Shown piece by piece: positions 8,064 to 16,430 of a stretch of DNA of 64,000 nt. The notes beneath the pieces were generated by a model that had not been told where the DNA came from, did not search any database, and saw only the letters and a list, made by a program, of their open reading frames with translations. Source of the stretch: Bacillota bacterium (lineage in GTDB: Bacteria; Bacillota; Clostridia; Oscillospirales; Ruminococcaceae); the NCBI GenBank assembly GCA_023433405.1, contig JAEZCT010000022.1, forward strand, positions 1 through 64,000. The letters run 5' to 3'. Position 1 is the first letter of the stretch, and each line of letters starts with the position of its first letter. The translations under genes were made by a program, and so were the position numbers.

Positions 8064-9452
8064 TTAAAACCGAAAGTAGATAAACGGGTTAAACGACTCG
8101 CCTACAATCACAAAGATACACAGTACCAGTAAGAGCAGTAAAACCCCTTCCCTCACCCAAAGCCCCGCACCTTCTTGCTTTTGCCAAAGCCCGCTTAGCC
8201 TGGCGGGAGGGGAACACATGCTGATTATCAGCCCAACCCCTACAAAAATTAGACTGCCCTGTATCCCAAGTGCCCGTATTCCCACGGCGCTGCCCGAGGA
8301 GAACAGCCCGGCGAGATAACTTAAAAGATTGGGCAGGGAATTGGTCTCGCGCATAAAGATCGCCCAGCCGAGCATGTAAAAGAAGAAGGTAATCAGGCGC
8401 GATAAGTAGGCTGGCAGGCGGGAGAGCAGCTTGCCGTACACATTCTTTTCAAGGGTAAGCAATATAAAATAATAAAGCCCCCAAATCGCGTAGTTCCAGA
8501 ACGCGCCGTGCCAAAAGCCGGTTAAAAGCCACACCACAAACAGGTTAAGCACCTGCCGCGCCTTGCCCAGCCGGTTTCCTCCAAGGGGGATATATACATA
8601 ATCCCGAAAAAAGGTGGATAGGGAGATATGCCACCGCCGCCAAAACTCCGTGACAGATTTTGAAAGGTAGGGGCGGTCAAAGTTCTCGGTCAGAGTAAAG
8701 CCGAACAGGTGGCCAAGCCCGATGGCCATATCGGAATAGCCTGAGAAGTCAAACAAGATCTGAACCCCATAGGAGATGACGCAGATCCACATCAAGAGTG
8801 CGTTGCTCGACTCCTGCCGCTGCAGGGCTAAGACTACAAGCCCCGCCTGGTTTGCGATAATCAGTTTTTTGGAAAGTCCGATAATAAAACGCATTCTGCC
8901 GTAAGAAACGCCCTCCGGGGTGGTGCGCCGTTCCCGCATCTGTGCTTCCACATCCACATACCGTACAATCGGCCCCGCAATCAGCTGGGGGAATAAAAAG
9001 ATATACAAGGCAAGGGATACCGGATTGCGGGCGACGGAAACCCGCCCGCGGTACAGATCGATGATGTAGGTGAGCACCTGAAAGGTGTAAAAGGAGATGC
9101 CAACAGGCAGTGCTAATCCGATTGGCGGCAGCTTGGCGGGTGAAGCAAGGTTGATATTCTCAATGAGGAAGTCGGCGTATTTATACAAAAAAAGGGGCGC
9201 CAAATTAAACATCACCGAAAGCGTCAGGGCCAGCCTGCTTTTACGCTTTACCGCAAAGGAAAGGCAGTAGGTTATAAGCAGGCAAAACAGAATCAGCGCC
9301 ACGTTTTTCGGCTCGCCCCAGGCGTAAAAGAAGACGGAAGCCACAAGGAGTATGGCGTTGCGCGCAGGCAAAAGCCTTGGGGGGCAGGCATAGTACGCAA
9401 TGAGCACGACTGGCAGGAATACCAGCAGAAAGGTGAGGGAGGAGAAGATCAC
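8064..9452 (-). CDS. MBOAT-family polysaccharide O-acetyltransferase (AlgI/DltB-like)
   Basis: 462 residues with about ten membrane segments. It has the AlgI-type core: FSGYSDMAIGLG near residue 237, WRRWHISLSTFFRDYVYIP near 265, and the active-site histidine segment LLTGFWHGAFWN near 312. AlgI proteins bring an acyl donor across the membrane so that partner AlgX/AlgJ-type proteins can acetylate an exported polysaccharide. Two such partners lie immediately upstream. The GTG start overlaps the stop of the preceding gene (GTGA), a sign of translational coupling. It is the last gene of the exopolysaccharide locus. Confidence 0.93.
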   Translation of the reverse strand: MIFSSLTFLLVFLPVVLIAYYACPPRLLPARNAILLVASVFFYAWGEPKNVALILFCLLITYCLSFAVKRKSRLALTLSVMFNLAPLFLYKYADFLIENINLASPAKLPPIGLALPVGISFYTFQVLTYIIDLYRGRVSVARNPVSLALYIFLFPQLIAGPIVRYVDVEAQMRERRTTPEGVSYGRMRFIIGLSKKLIIANQAGLVVLALQRQESSNALLMWICVISYGVQILFDFSGYSDMAIGLGHLFGFTLTENFDRPYLSKSVTEFWRRWHISLSTFFRDYVYIPLGGNRLGKARQVLNLFVVWLLTGFWHGAFWNYAIWGLYYFILLTLEKNVYGKLLSRLPAYLSRLITFFFYMLGWAIFMRETNSLPNLLSYLAGLFSSGSAVGIRALGIQGSLIFVGVGLIISMCSPPARLSGLWQKQEGAGLWVREGVLLLLLVLCIFVIVGESFNPFIYFRF

Positions 9453-10669
9453 GGCGCGTCACCCCCATACAGATAATACCCGCTCCACGCGTCCTGCTGC
9501 CCCATAAAAAGCACGGTGTCTATCTCGTACCCGGTCATGACAGCATCAAGGTCGATATCTGTGAGAATACGAAAGTTTACATAAACTGTCGTTGCAAAAT
9601 GGGAGGAAAGCGGTTCCCGCAGCGCGCGGGCAAAGGAATCGCCGACGATTAACAGGTTGTGCGCGCCGCCCTCGTACTCCAGGCGGATGGGCTGACTCTC
9701 GAAGCCATAGTAGTTTAAGTACTGGTCAAAACCCAGCTCACGGTTCACCTCACCGCTTTTGTAAGCGGCACGCAGACCAATCTCCTGCTCCCGTTCGCCA
9801 AACCATGTACGGTGACCGGGGAGGATATACTCGTCAACCAAAAAGGGATCCAGCCCCTTTGCGGGAATGGTCAGGGCACTTTCGCGGGAACGGCTGCCAC
9901 GCCACAGCAGGTGATCAAAGGCCTCGGTGTACAGAATGCTTCTCGCCCGTCCCAGCGGGGTACCCTTACTCATCATGCCCAGGATATCGGCATAGCCGCA
10001 GGCGGCGCCCGCATTATTCCAGTGGTGGTCGGTTCGATACATCAGGCGGCTGTATTCGGTAAAATCCCTGAATTTTAGCTGGTCAAAGCGGATGCTCTCA
10101 TTTAGCGACTCCCTCAATAGCTGTGAATAGGAATAGCTTTTGATGCCGTCCGATTCATCAAACCAGTCCAGATCCTCCGCACGGGTACAGTAGTAGACAT
10201 ACACCCGCGCAGAGGGATACCGCAAGGCAAAGTCGTTAAGCTCCTGTGCCTTGCGAATGGTGTTTTGCGCGGTTTCCTCGTCGTAGGTGTAGGGCAGGTT
10301 GGTCAGCCAGTCTGTGCCGTACATGCGGTAAACATTGCCGTAGGGAAGCAGGCCGTCCTCGGCGGGTCTGCCGTGCAGGAGATTATCCAGTACGTTGTAC
10401 CCACCGCCCAAATACGCCTTTATAGAGGCCATAAGGCCGATTGCCTGGTCGTGCAGGACAAACTGGTCCTTAAGCGCCTGTTCAAACTGGTTTTGAAAGC
10501 TGCCCGAAAGGTAATCGCCAAGCTTGGGCGCGGCAAAGCCCGTAAGCGTCTGGCTCTCGGAGGAGGAGCGCCCCTCCAGCATAAAATAGAACCCCGCCGC
10601 AAGCAAAAGCACTGCGCAGGCAAAAATGGTAAATATATTCGCAATGGCTGCTTTGAACAATCTACTCAT
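9449..10669 (-). CDS. DHHW-family (AlgX/AlgJ-like) O-acetyltransferase, copy 2
   Basis: 406 residues. One N-terminal membrane segment at about 10-30 leaves an extracellular SGNH-like domain. The DHHW motif is at about 214-217 and the nucleophile serine at about 345 in GDSFAR, matching the Asp-His-Ser triad of AlgX-type acetyltransferases. The ATG at 10669 overlaps the upstream gene by eight bases (TACTATGAGTAG). Predicted to take acetyl groups supplied by the MBOAT protein and place them on the exported polymer. Confidence 0.85.
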   Translation of the reverse strand: MSRLFKAAIANIFTIFACAVLLLAAGFYFMLEGRSSSESQTLTGFAAPKLGDYLSGSFQNQFEQALKDQFVLHDQAIGLMASIKAYLGGGYNVLDNLLHGRPAEDGLLPYGNVYRMYGTDWLTNLPYTYDEETAQNTIRKAQELNDFALRYPSARVYVYYCTRAEDLDWFDESDGIKSYSYSQLLRESLNESIRFDQLKFRDFTEYSRLMYRTDHHWNNAGAACGYADILGMMSKGTPLGRARSILYTEAFDHLLWRGSRSRESALTIPAKGLDPFLVDEYILPGHRTWFGEREQEIGLRAAYKSGEVNRELGFDQYLNYYGFESQPIRLEYEGGAHNLLIVGDSFARALREPLSSHFATTVYVNFRILTDIDLDAVMTGYEIDTVLFMGQQDAWSGYYLYGGDAP

Positions 10670-11846
10670 AGTACTCAAACATGCTTTCCTGTCCCAAAAG
10701 TATAACAACCCCAATCTCATTTTCGCCAATTATTCTGTCGATATCCTCGCTGCGCGACTGAACATCATCAAGAAAAACAGTGCGGTTAAAATGGCTTGCC
10801 AGCAGCTTGCGGGAGGGGCGGCCCTGAGAGTCGGAGAGCAGCAGAAGGTTGGGACGCTCGGGCTGATGAAACTCAAAGCGCACAATACCGGTCTGACCGC
10901 CGTAGTAGGAGAATTGGTGGCCAAAGGTGGGGCTGCGGTCAATCATGCCCTGAGCATACTCCTCCTCCAGCCCCACGGTCATCTTTTTATCCGACACAAA
11001 GGAGTCATAGCTGCCGTAGTCAAACGCAAACACCTCAAAGAGATCCATCTGCTCCTCAGTTAGCAGCGCCTTGGCGACATCCTTATCGTGAAAAAGGTCG
11101 CCTATCATACGCAGGCCCGAAAAATCCATCACCCGCAGGGGGGGCAGCATGGGGGAGAGCGGCATATCCTTACTTAACATCGCGTAAATGTCCTGATATA
11201 CGCGGTAGGAGCCGACGCTGTTGACGTGAAAGTCCGTTTTATAGCCGGTATCCATATAGTCCTGCAAATCAGCTATGACATAGCGCGCGCTTTTTATGCG
11301 GGTATCGCTCCCAAGCTGCTCCTCAAAATAGGTGGCATAGTCGTAGGTGTAGATATTGTTCAGTTTACCATACCAGTCGCAATTGGTGGCACGGGTAACA
11401 AAATAAGTATAAAACCTCACGCCCGGATGCTTTTCGGCCAGCAGCCTCATCTGCGTGGCGCGGTTTGCAATCGCCGCCTTGGCGTTCGCGTTTTCCTCCA
11501 ATGGGCGGCTGATAAGGTAATCCCCGCCGTTTAAACGGTACAGAGTATTGCCCTCCGCCTCAAAAGGCTCCAGCAAAACCTGGGAGGTATCCCCGTTGGG
11601 CGTGGGCTCACCGTTTGATTGCCCCGGCGAAGGCAGTAAGCTCGAGCCTATGCTAAAATAGCGGCGCGGCGCGGGCTGCGCCTTGCTGGAGCTCTCCGAA
11701 AGCGACAGGTACGCCTCAGGGACTTTGGAGGGCGCGGGATAGGATACGGTTTTGGGTAAATCAGAGGCGGGGGTAACTTGCGTACACCCCGTCAGTATAA
11801 CAGCCCACGCAGTCAGCATAAGGCGTTTAAATCCCCGTGCCTGCAT
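10662..11846 (-). CDS. AlgX/AlgJ-like lipoprotein, copy 1
   Basis: 394 residues from the ATG at 11846, one base after the upstream stop. A lipoprotein signal (LTGC, lipid cysteine at about 21) is followed by an extracellular domain related to its neighbour. The DHHW motif reads DFHV at about 205-208: the catalytic Asp and the second His are kept while the outer residues changed. The serine is kept in SDSQGR at about 339. So both paralogs keep an Asp-x-His plus Ser set. They may acetylate different positions or act as transfer and delivery partners. Confidence 0.8.
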   Translation of the reverse strand: MQARGFKRLMLTAWAVILTGCTQVTPASDLPKTVSYPAPSKVPEAYLSLSESSSKAQPAPRRYFSIGSSLLPSPGQSNGEPTPNGDTSQVLLEPFEAEGNTLYRLNGGDYLISRPLEENANAKAAIANRATQMRLLAEKHPGVRFYTYFVTRATNCDWYGKLNNIYTYDYATYFEEQLGSDTRIKSARYVIADLQDYMDTGYKTDFHVNSVGSYRVYQDIYAMLSKDMPLSPMLPPLRVMDFSGLRMIGDLFHDKDVAKALLTEEQMDLFEVFAFDYGSYDSFVSDKKMTVGLEEEYAQGMIDRSPTFGHQFSYYGGQTGIVRFEFHQPERPNLLLLSDSQGRPSRKLLASHFNRTVFLDDVQSRSEDIDRIIGENEIGVVILLGQESMFEYYE

Positions 11847-11847
11847 A

Positions 11848-12396
11848 TCAGCATAACCCCGATTCTGTAATGTAGGCGGCCTGAAACTCCTCGTTATACT
11901 TGTTGTCGGCATCAAACAGCGGCCGGTAGCAGGAAAGCTCCACCAGCATCTCGCCGGTGCCGCTCAACAGTGCGGGGGCGGGCATGGTGACATTCTTTCC
12001 GTTTACCACGGCGGTTGCGCTGCCTGCCGTGATGGTAATCTCGGCGGCGCGGTCACTGTCGCTAACGGTAAGTACCTCGCCGCTCAGGGAGGTTTGAATG
12101 GAACGGCTGAAATACCCGCAGATTTCCGCAAGCGGCACCATGACGCTGCCGTCCTGTAATACCGGCGGGGTTTCAAGCTCCAGACGGTTGCCGTTAAGGT
12201 ACAGCTTAATCTCAATCTGCGACCCGCTCTCGCCCGAGGTCTCCTCCGGCTGCTGTGGCGGGCTGCTTTGCCGGCTTGTGGTGTCAGGCGCGGGAGGAAG
12301 CATCGGCTCCCCGGGAGGCTGCTGTGCGCAGGAGGCGGCAAGCAGCAGCGCCGCACACACGGCGGCGCTGCAAATTGTGTTCTTTAACCGTTTCAT
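11848..12396 (-). CDS. Lipoprotein with copper-amine-oxidase-N-like domain
   Basis: 182 residues. Lipobox LAASC gives a lipid-attached cysteine at about residue 23, then a Pro/Ser-rich linker and a domain of about 110 residues. That domain matches the Cu_amine_oxidN1 type (SVMVPLAEICGYF, then ISVxxNGK-like turns) common in clostridial surface proteins. The name reflects homology only; no copper site is expected. It lies between a degenerate GGDEF gene and the acetylation genes with short gaps, so it is part of the export and acetylation machinery. Its exact role is unknown. Confidence 0.75.
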   Translation of the reverse strand: MKRLKNTICSAAVCAALLLAASCAQQPPGEPMLPPAPDTTSRQSSPPQQPEETSGESGSQIEIKLYLNGNRLELETPPVLQDGSVMVPLAEICGYFSRSIQTSLSGEVLTVSDSDRAAEITITAGSATAVVNGKNVTMPAPALLSGTGEMLVELSCYRPLFDADNKYNEEFQAAYITESGLC

Positions 12397-12434
12397 CAGG
12401 TTCTACCCCTCTCTTCTACATCACTGTAATGGTA

Positions 12435-13292
12435 CTAAACTGCTTCCGTGTTCGAGTCAAGTGTCCTTTTTGCCTGCTCCAGAAAGGCGAAGGGGGTTGT
12501 CTCCTCTTTGCCGTATTCCATCACCCCAATGTTTAAATCCAAGGGTGGGGGAAGCTTTGCGTAACGGCTCATATCTAGGCTGAAAACGCTTTGCTTGACG
12601 CGGTCTATCATAATCTCGGTCATTGCGGGGTTGGTAAACAACAGGGTGCCCCAAAGGTACGGGGCATCGTCGAGCAGGTATACCACATCCTCCGTGCGCA
12701 GGCTGTCTCGGATCGCGTCAGAAACGGCGCGGGCAGCCTCCGGCATTGCCTCTGAGCCAATCGCCTTCTCAAGCTCACGCGAATAGCGAAACTTCCATAA
12801 AATAAGCACAAGATCCAGCTCGTAGCGTTTGGATATTTTCATATAGGTCTGGGCGTCAATATCAAAGCCGCGGATGTTTCGCAGCTCGGTCAGGTCGTCC
12901 ACCGTGGTCAGCTTAATGAGCTGGCTATGCATCAGCGTATTCTCGGCCTGCAGACGCTGGGGCATTTGGCAGTATACCGCCACCGCCACGGTGATTAACG
13001 GCATCCAAAATATCCAAAAGTAGCTGGAGACGGAGACCGGAACCCCGGTGCGCGCAGACTCAACCAGCCTGTAGGCGAGAAACAGAAAGATTACCGCCGC
13101 GTTGGCAATAAGCCCTACGGTCATGTTAGTCATATAGGTAAGCAGGATGATAACGCACACGATACACAGCATAATGCTGTTCTGAACAATATTCGCCGCG
13201 TCCAGGGAGAGAAATATCGTTCCCCCGAAGCTTAACACAACCGTCGCCAGAAAGGCAAGATCAGTCACAAGGGAAATTCTCCGGTTTTTCAT
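12435..13292 (-). CDS. Four-TM protein with degenerate GGDEF domain, copy 1 (YdaK-like)
   Basis: 285 residues from the ATG at 13292, which overlaps the upstream stop as ATGA. Four membrane segments fill residues 8-108, then a linker and a GGDEF-type domain. VDDLTELRN at 131-139 is kept, but the catalytic GGDEF is replaced by YLWGT at 212-216, so it should not make c-di-GMP. The RxxD motif of the inhibitory c-di-GMP site is kept as RTED (199-202). This is the layout of B. subtilis YdaK, and Listeria PssE is a comparable c-di-GMP receptor for exopolysaccharide synthesis. Ligand binding is inferred. Confidence 0.8.
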   Translation of the reverse strand: MKNRRISLVTDLAFLATVVLSFGGTIFLSLDAANIVQNSIMLCIVCVIILLTYMTNMTVGLIANAAVIFLFLAYRLVESARTGVPVSVSSYFWIFWMPLITVAVAVYCQMPQRLQAENTLMHSQLIKLTTVDDLTELRNIRGFDIDAQTYMKISKRYELDLVLILWKFRYSRELEKAIGSEAMPEAARAVSDAIRDSLRTEDVVYLLDDAPYLWGTLLFTNPAMTEIMIDRVKQSVFSLDMSRYAKLPPPLDLNIGVMEYGKEETTPFAFLEQAKRTLDSNTEAV

Positions 13293-15370
13293 CTCGCTCT
13301 CCTCCTGTGCTTTCGCCACAGCAGCACGGCGGAGATAACTAATAGCGCCAGAACGCACATGCCGATAACCGCAAGGGGCCAAAGCTCTGTCTGGCTTAAT
13401 CCGGGCAGGGTGGTTTGGGCGTTATCCGCCTTAAACCGGTAATAGTATACGGTGTCGCTGTCCGCCACAAAGCCGTCGCCGGCAACCTTCCAAATATTAT
13501 CCGCCGAGCCAAGGTACCCCGCCGCCTTGAGCATACCGGCATCGGTCACGCCCGAGATCAGCAGCAATGCCAGCCTTTGCACGCTGTAGGGGGAATACAC
13601 AAGCTGGGCGGAGCCGAGGGACGCGCCGTAATTCGGCTCGATGAGCATCTTCTCGTTGGAACGGATGGTAGTTCCTTCGGGGCTGAACTGAAAGAACAGC
13701 TGATTGTTGATCTGCTGGGCGATGGGATTCTGCGCAAGCCTGCCGATTGCAATTACATTCGATTCCCGCAAATTTTTGATATTGGAGGCGTGCATCACCT
13801 GTAAAATACCGGTGTTCTCCTTTTGGTAGCGTCCAAGGGTCAGCAGCACCGAACGCATTGCCTCGTAATCCGCTGCCTCCGGTTGCCCGGGCAGAATGAA
13901 AGCCACATTGTTCATGCGCCCGTCCTTCACAAAGGGGTAGGGGTAGTATTCAAACAGGTACGCGGAGGTATCGGCGGAAATAACGGTAATAGTGCTTTCG
14001 GCGGAGACAAACGCCCAGGGCATTTCATCCTGTCGCAGCGTACACGCTAAGTCGGCAAGCTCCAAATCGAAGGCTACCCTCACCACGAAGTTACCCTTTA
14101 TCGCAAGGTCCGCGGGGATATAAAAGCTGGCGGAGTCGGCCTTAGCATAATCCTTCGAGAGCTTTTTGCTGCCTATGGGGGTATCGTTAATATACACGGT
14201 CATCAGAGAGCGGCTAAAGTCAAGGTTTTCGGCATAGCGGTAAGCAAGCCGAACCGCGCTGCCGGAACGAAGGACCCGGTTTGGAAAGCTCTCGATAAAA
14301 AACTGTGCCTCCTGCCGAAAGGGACCGTGGAGGTAGCTGCCGTATTCCGTCAGCTTCTTGGTGGCCTTGCCTGTATCATAAGCGTAGGTCACATTCTCTG
14401 TGGCAGACACCATGCGCCACGGCGCTTTTACCTGCAGCATGTAGGCTTGGTTTGCAAACATTCTGGCGGCGTTTAGCACCGCCTTTTGGTCGCTTGCGGT
14501 TACAACCAGCAGGTTGCAGTCGCTTTGGGGCTTCACCAGTGCCACCACCGCCTCGCCGCCCTGCACCGCCTGCACCTGCTCGTCGGTTAACAGCTTGCGC
14601 ACCGAGGGCAGCAGCCCGTCAAACCGGCTGATGTAGATCCCATACTTTTTTTCCAGCAGGGGGGTGATCTCGTTAACGGGGGAAAAGGCGATGTTATTGT
14701 AATAAAGGGAAGCGTTTGCCGAAATGCCCGATAGCACCATGGCGGCGGCGGTAAGCTCCGTGTCATCCGCACCGGCGTTTACGAAAACGGCGCTCTGGCT
14801 GTTTTCCAGCGCGTCAACGCTCGTAAGCTGGTTAAAGCACTCCGCGACACCGTTTATCTGGGCGGATGGGGTATAGGATACCGATACCGACGTATCCCGG
14901 AATATCGTCATCCAGCTCGCGGTTGAGATATCATCCGTGCAGGCCTCGGAATCGTTGGTTCTGATATAGCTTTCAATCTCAAGCCGGTTGCTGCCGGAAA
15001 GAATCAAATTCAACGGGATGGGGATCTCCACCTGCTGTGCCTGTCCGGTGGTCTGCGGCAGGCGGGAGGAATAAAACCGCTCCCCGTTTAGTAAAAGCGA
15101 AAAGCTCGATACCTCAAAGTGAACCAGCGGCGTGACTGAAAAGCACAGCGTAAGCGCCGCCTCATGCAGCTCCCACTCACCGGAGTAAAAGGTAAAAGCG
15201 GTTGAATCAAACAGGCCTGTCATGCTGTAATCCGACGGGAAAAATTCCTCATGGACATAAACGTTTGAGTTATTTGCCGCAAGCAGCGCCGGGGTGTATC
15301 CTGCAAACACAAACCCGGTTAGCAGTACCGCCAAAGTGCGGCGCAACATTCTCGTTGCCTTTGAATGCAT
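13289..15370 (-). CDS. BcsB-like polysaccharide synthase partner, copy 1
   Basis: 693 residues. Signal peptide at about 8-32, large extracellular region of the cellulose synthase regulatory subunit (BcsB) type with carbohydrate-binding-like repeats (INDTPIGSKKLS is a family signature), and one C-terminal membrane segment at about 664-685 followed by basic residues. GGGGGAGG upstream of the ATG at 15370 sets the start. BcsB guides the growing polymer out of a BcsA-type synthase. It is a diverged paralog of the protein at 16427-18580, with the same partner gene downstream. Confidence 0.88.
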   Translation of the reverse strand: MHSKATRMLRRTLAVLLTGFVFAGYTPALLAANNSNVYVHEEFFPSDYSMTGLFDSTAFTFYSGEWELHEAALTLCFSVTPLVHFEVSSFSLLLNGERFYSSRLPQTTGQAQQVEIPIPLNLILSGSNRLEIESYIRTNDSEACTDDISTASWMTIFRDTSVSVSYTPSAQINGVAECFNQLTSVDALENSQSAVFVNAGADDTELTAAAMVLSGISANASLYYNNIAFSPVNEITPLLEKKYGIYISRFDGLLPSVRKLLTDEQVQAVQGGEAVVALVKPQSDCNLLVVTASDQKAVLNAARMFANQAYMLQVKAPWRMVSATENVTYAYDTGKATKKLTEYGSYLHGPFRQEAQFFIESFPNRVLRSGSAVRLAYRYAENLDFSRSLMTVYINDTPIGSKKLSKDYAKADSASFYIPADLAIKGNFVVRVAFDLELADLACTLRQDEMPWAFVSAESTITVISADTSAYLFEYYPYPFVKDGRMNNVAFILPGQPEAADYEAMRSVLLTLGRYQKENTGILQVMHASNIKNLRESNVIAIGRLAQNPIAQQINNQLFFQFSPEGTTIRSNEKMLIEPNYGASLGSAQLVYSPYSVQRLALLLISGVTDAGMLKAAGYLGSADNIWKVAGDGFVADSDTVYYYRFKADNAQTTLPGLSQTELWPLAVIGMCVLALLVISAVLLWRKHRRRAR

Positions 15371-15461
15371 AACATCCTCCCCCTTCCCAATAACAGTCTC
15401 ATAGCTCCAAAAACTAATCCGCAAATATTAAAAAAGACTTGCAGACATAACGCGTATGTAA

Positions 15462-15566
15462 TACTAGACCCCTAAAAGTGTAGGATTGCAGATAAAAATC
15501 CGCGTGAAAACCCATAAACCAAAGCGTTCCGCTTTATTTTAATCACTTTTAAATCGGTTATTTGCA
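15462..15566 (+). repeat. Dispersed palindrome, divergent copy inside the polysaccharide operon (R3)
   Basis: 105 bp, TACTAGAC at the left and ATTTGCA at the right end. The conserved centre GATAAAAATCCGCGTGAAAA is intact. It lies between the two BcsB/degenerate-GGDEF pairs. The right flank TTA (15567-15569) is the stop codon of the leftward gene, as for R2. Read as RNA it is a long hairpin and may reduce expression of the downstream half of the operon. Confidence 0.85.
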
Positions 15567-16430
15567 TTACACATCATACTGAATCTGCGTGATGGCCTTT
15601 TCCAGCAGCTGAAGGGGGGTCTCTATCTCGTCAGAATCGTAATAGGTGCCAATTCGTATCTCAAGTCTTGGCGCGTTTCGTCCAAGTATTCCTCTCACGT
15701 CAAGGCTCTCTATTTTTTCCCGCAGCCGCCCCATGAGCATCCGCTCGTTATCCGGGTCGGTGAGCATCAGCGTTCCCCAGCGGTAGGGCGCACTGCCAAG
15801 CAGGTACAGTACATCCTCTTTGCGAAACACGTTTACCATTGCGTGAGAGATGGTAATGGCTACCTCGTCAAACTTGCCGGAGCCCACCAGCCGTTTCATA
15901 TCCGACTCAAAGCGGAACTCCCACACCACCAGCAGCAGGCGCTTGCCATAGCGGCGGGCAAGGTGCCGGTATATCATCATTTCATTGAGAAAGGCGCGTT
16001 TGTTTTTAAGCTCGGTGCCGGAATCCACCGTAACGTAGTCGGCTATTTGCTGCTTTAGGGCGCGGTTTTCCTCCTCAATGCCATGGGAGGCGCGAAAGAT
16101 AATAGCGGTGCAGACTGTCAAAAGAGGGGACATGACAATCCAGAAATAAGAGCCTGCACCTATGGGCTGCCCCAAAGCAATTACGCGGTAAAGCAGCCAC
16201 GAGGCGTAGGCGAAGATGAGGATGGTGTTGATGATTAGCCCCGTGGTGATATTGGTAAAATGGGTGATAATCAGCACCGCAAATACAACGCTCATGATAG
16301 CAACCGAAGAAAAGCCGGCACCCTCCCCCTCGCCGGACAGCGTGGTGATAAACATCACGCAGATAAACAAAAGGATAAGCAGCGCGATAAAGGCGATATC
16401 CGAAATCAGGTTGTGTCTGCCGCTTTTCAT
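15567..16430 (-). CDS. Four-TM protein with degenerate GGDEF domain, copy 2 (YdaK-like)
   Basis: 287 residues; its ATG overlaps the stop of the upstream BcsB gene (ATGA). Four membrane segments within 8-113, then a GGDEF-like domain where VDSGTELKN is at 135-143, GGDEF is replaced by YRWGT (216-220), and the RxxD inhibitory-site motif remains as RKED (203-206). Clearly homologous to the protein at 12435-13292 in length, topology and in the APYxWGT sequence that replaces GGDEF. Predicted membrane receptor that passes a c-di-GMP signal to the synthase complex. Confidence 0.8.
   Translation of the reverse strand: MKSGRHNLISDIAFIALLILLFICVMFITTLSGEGEGAGFSSVAIMSVVFAVLIITHFTNITTGLIINTILIFAYASWLLYRVIALGQPIGAGSYFWIVMSPLLTVCTAIIFRASHGIEEENRALKQQIADYVTVDSGTELKNKRAFLNEMMIYRHLARRYGKRLLLVVWEFRFESDMKRLVGSGKFDEVAITISHAMVNVFRKEDVLYLLGSAPYRWGTLMLTDPDNERMLMGRLREKIESLDVRGILGRNAPRLEIRIGTYYDSDEIETPLQLLEKAITQIQYDV

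Noticed and set aside
12435..16430. Active diguanylate cyclases in the polysaccharide locus
   Set aside because: GGDEF is replaced by YxWGT in both proteins, so synthesis of c-di-GMP is not expected; receptor function fits better.
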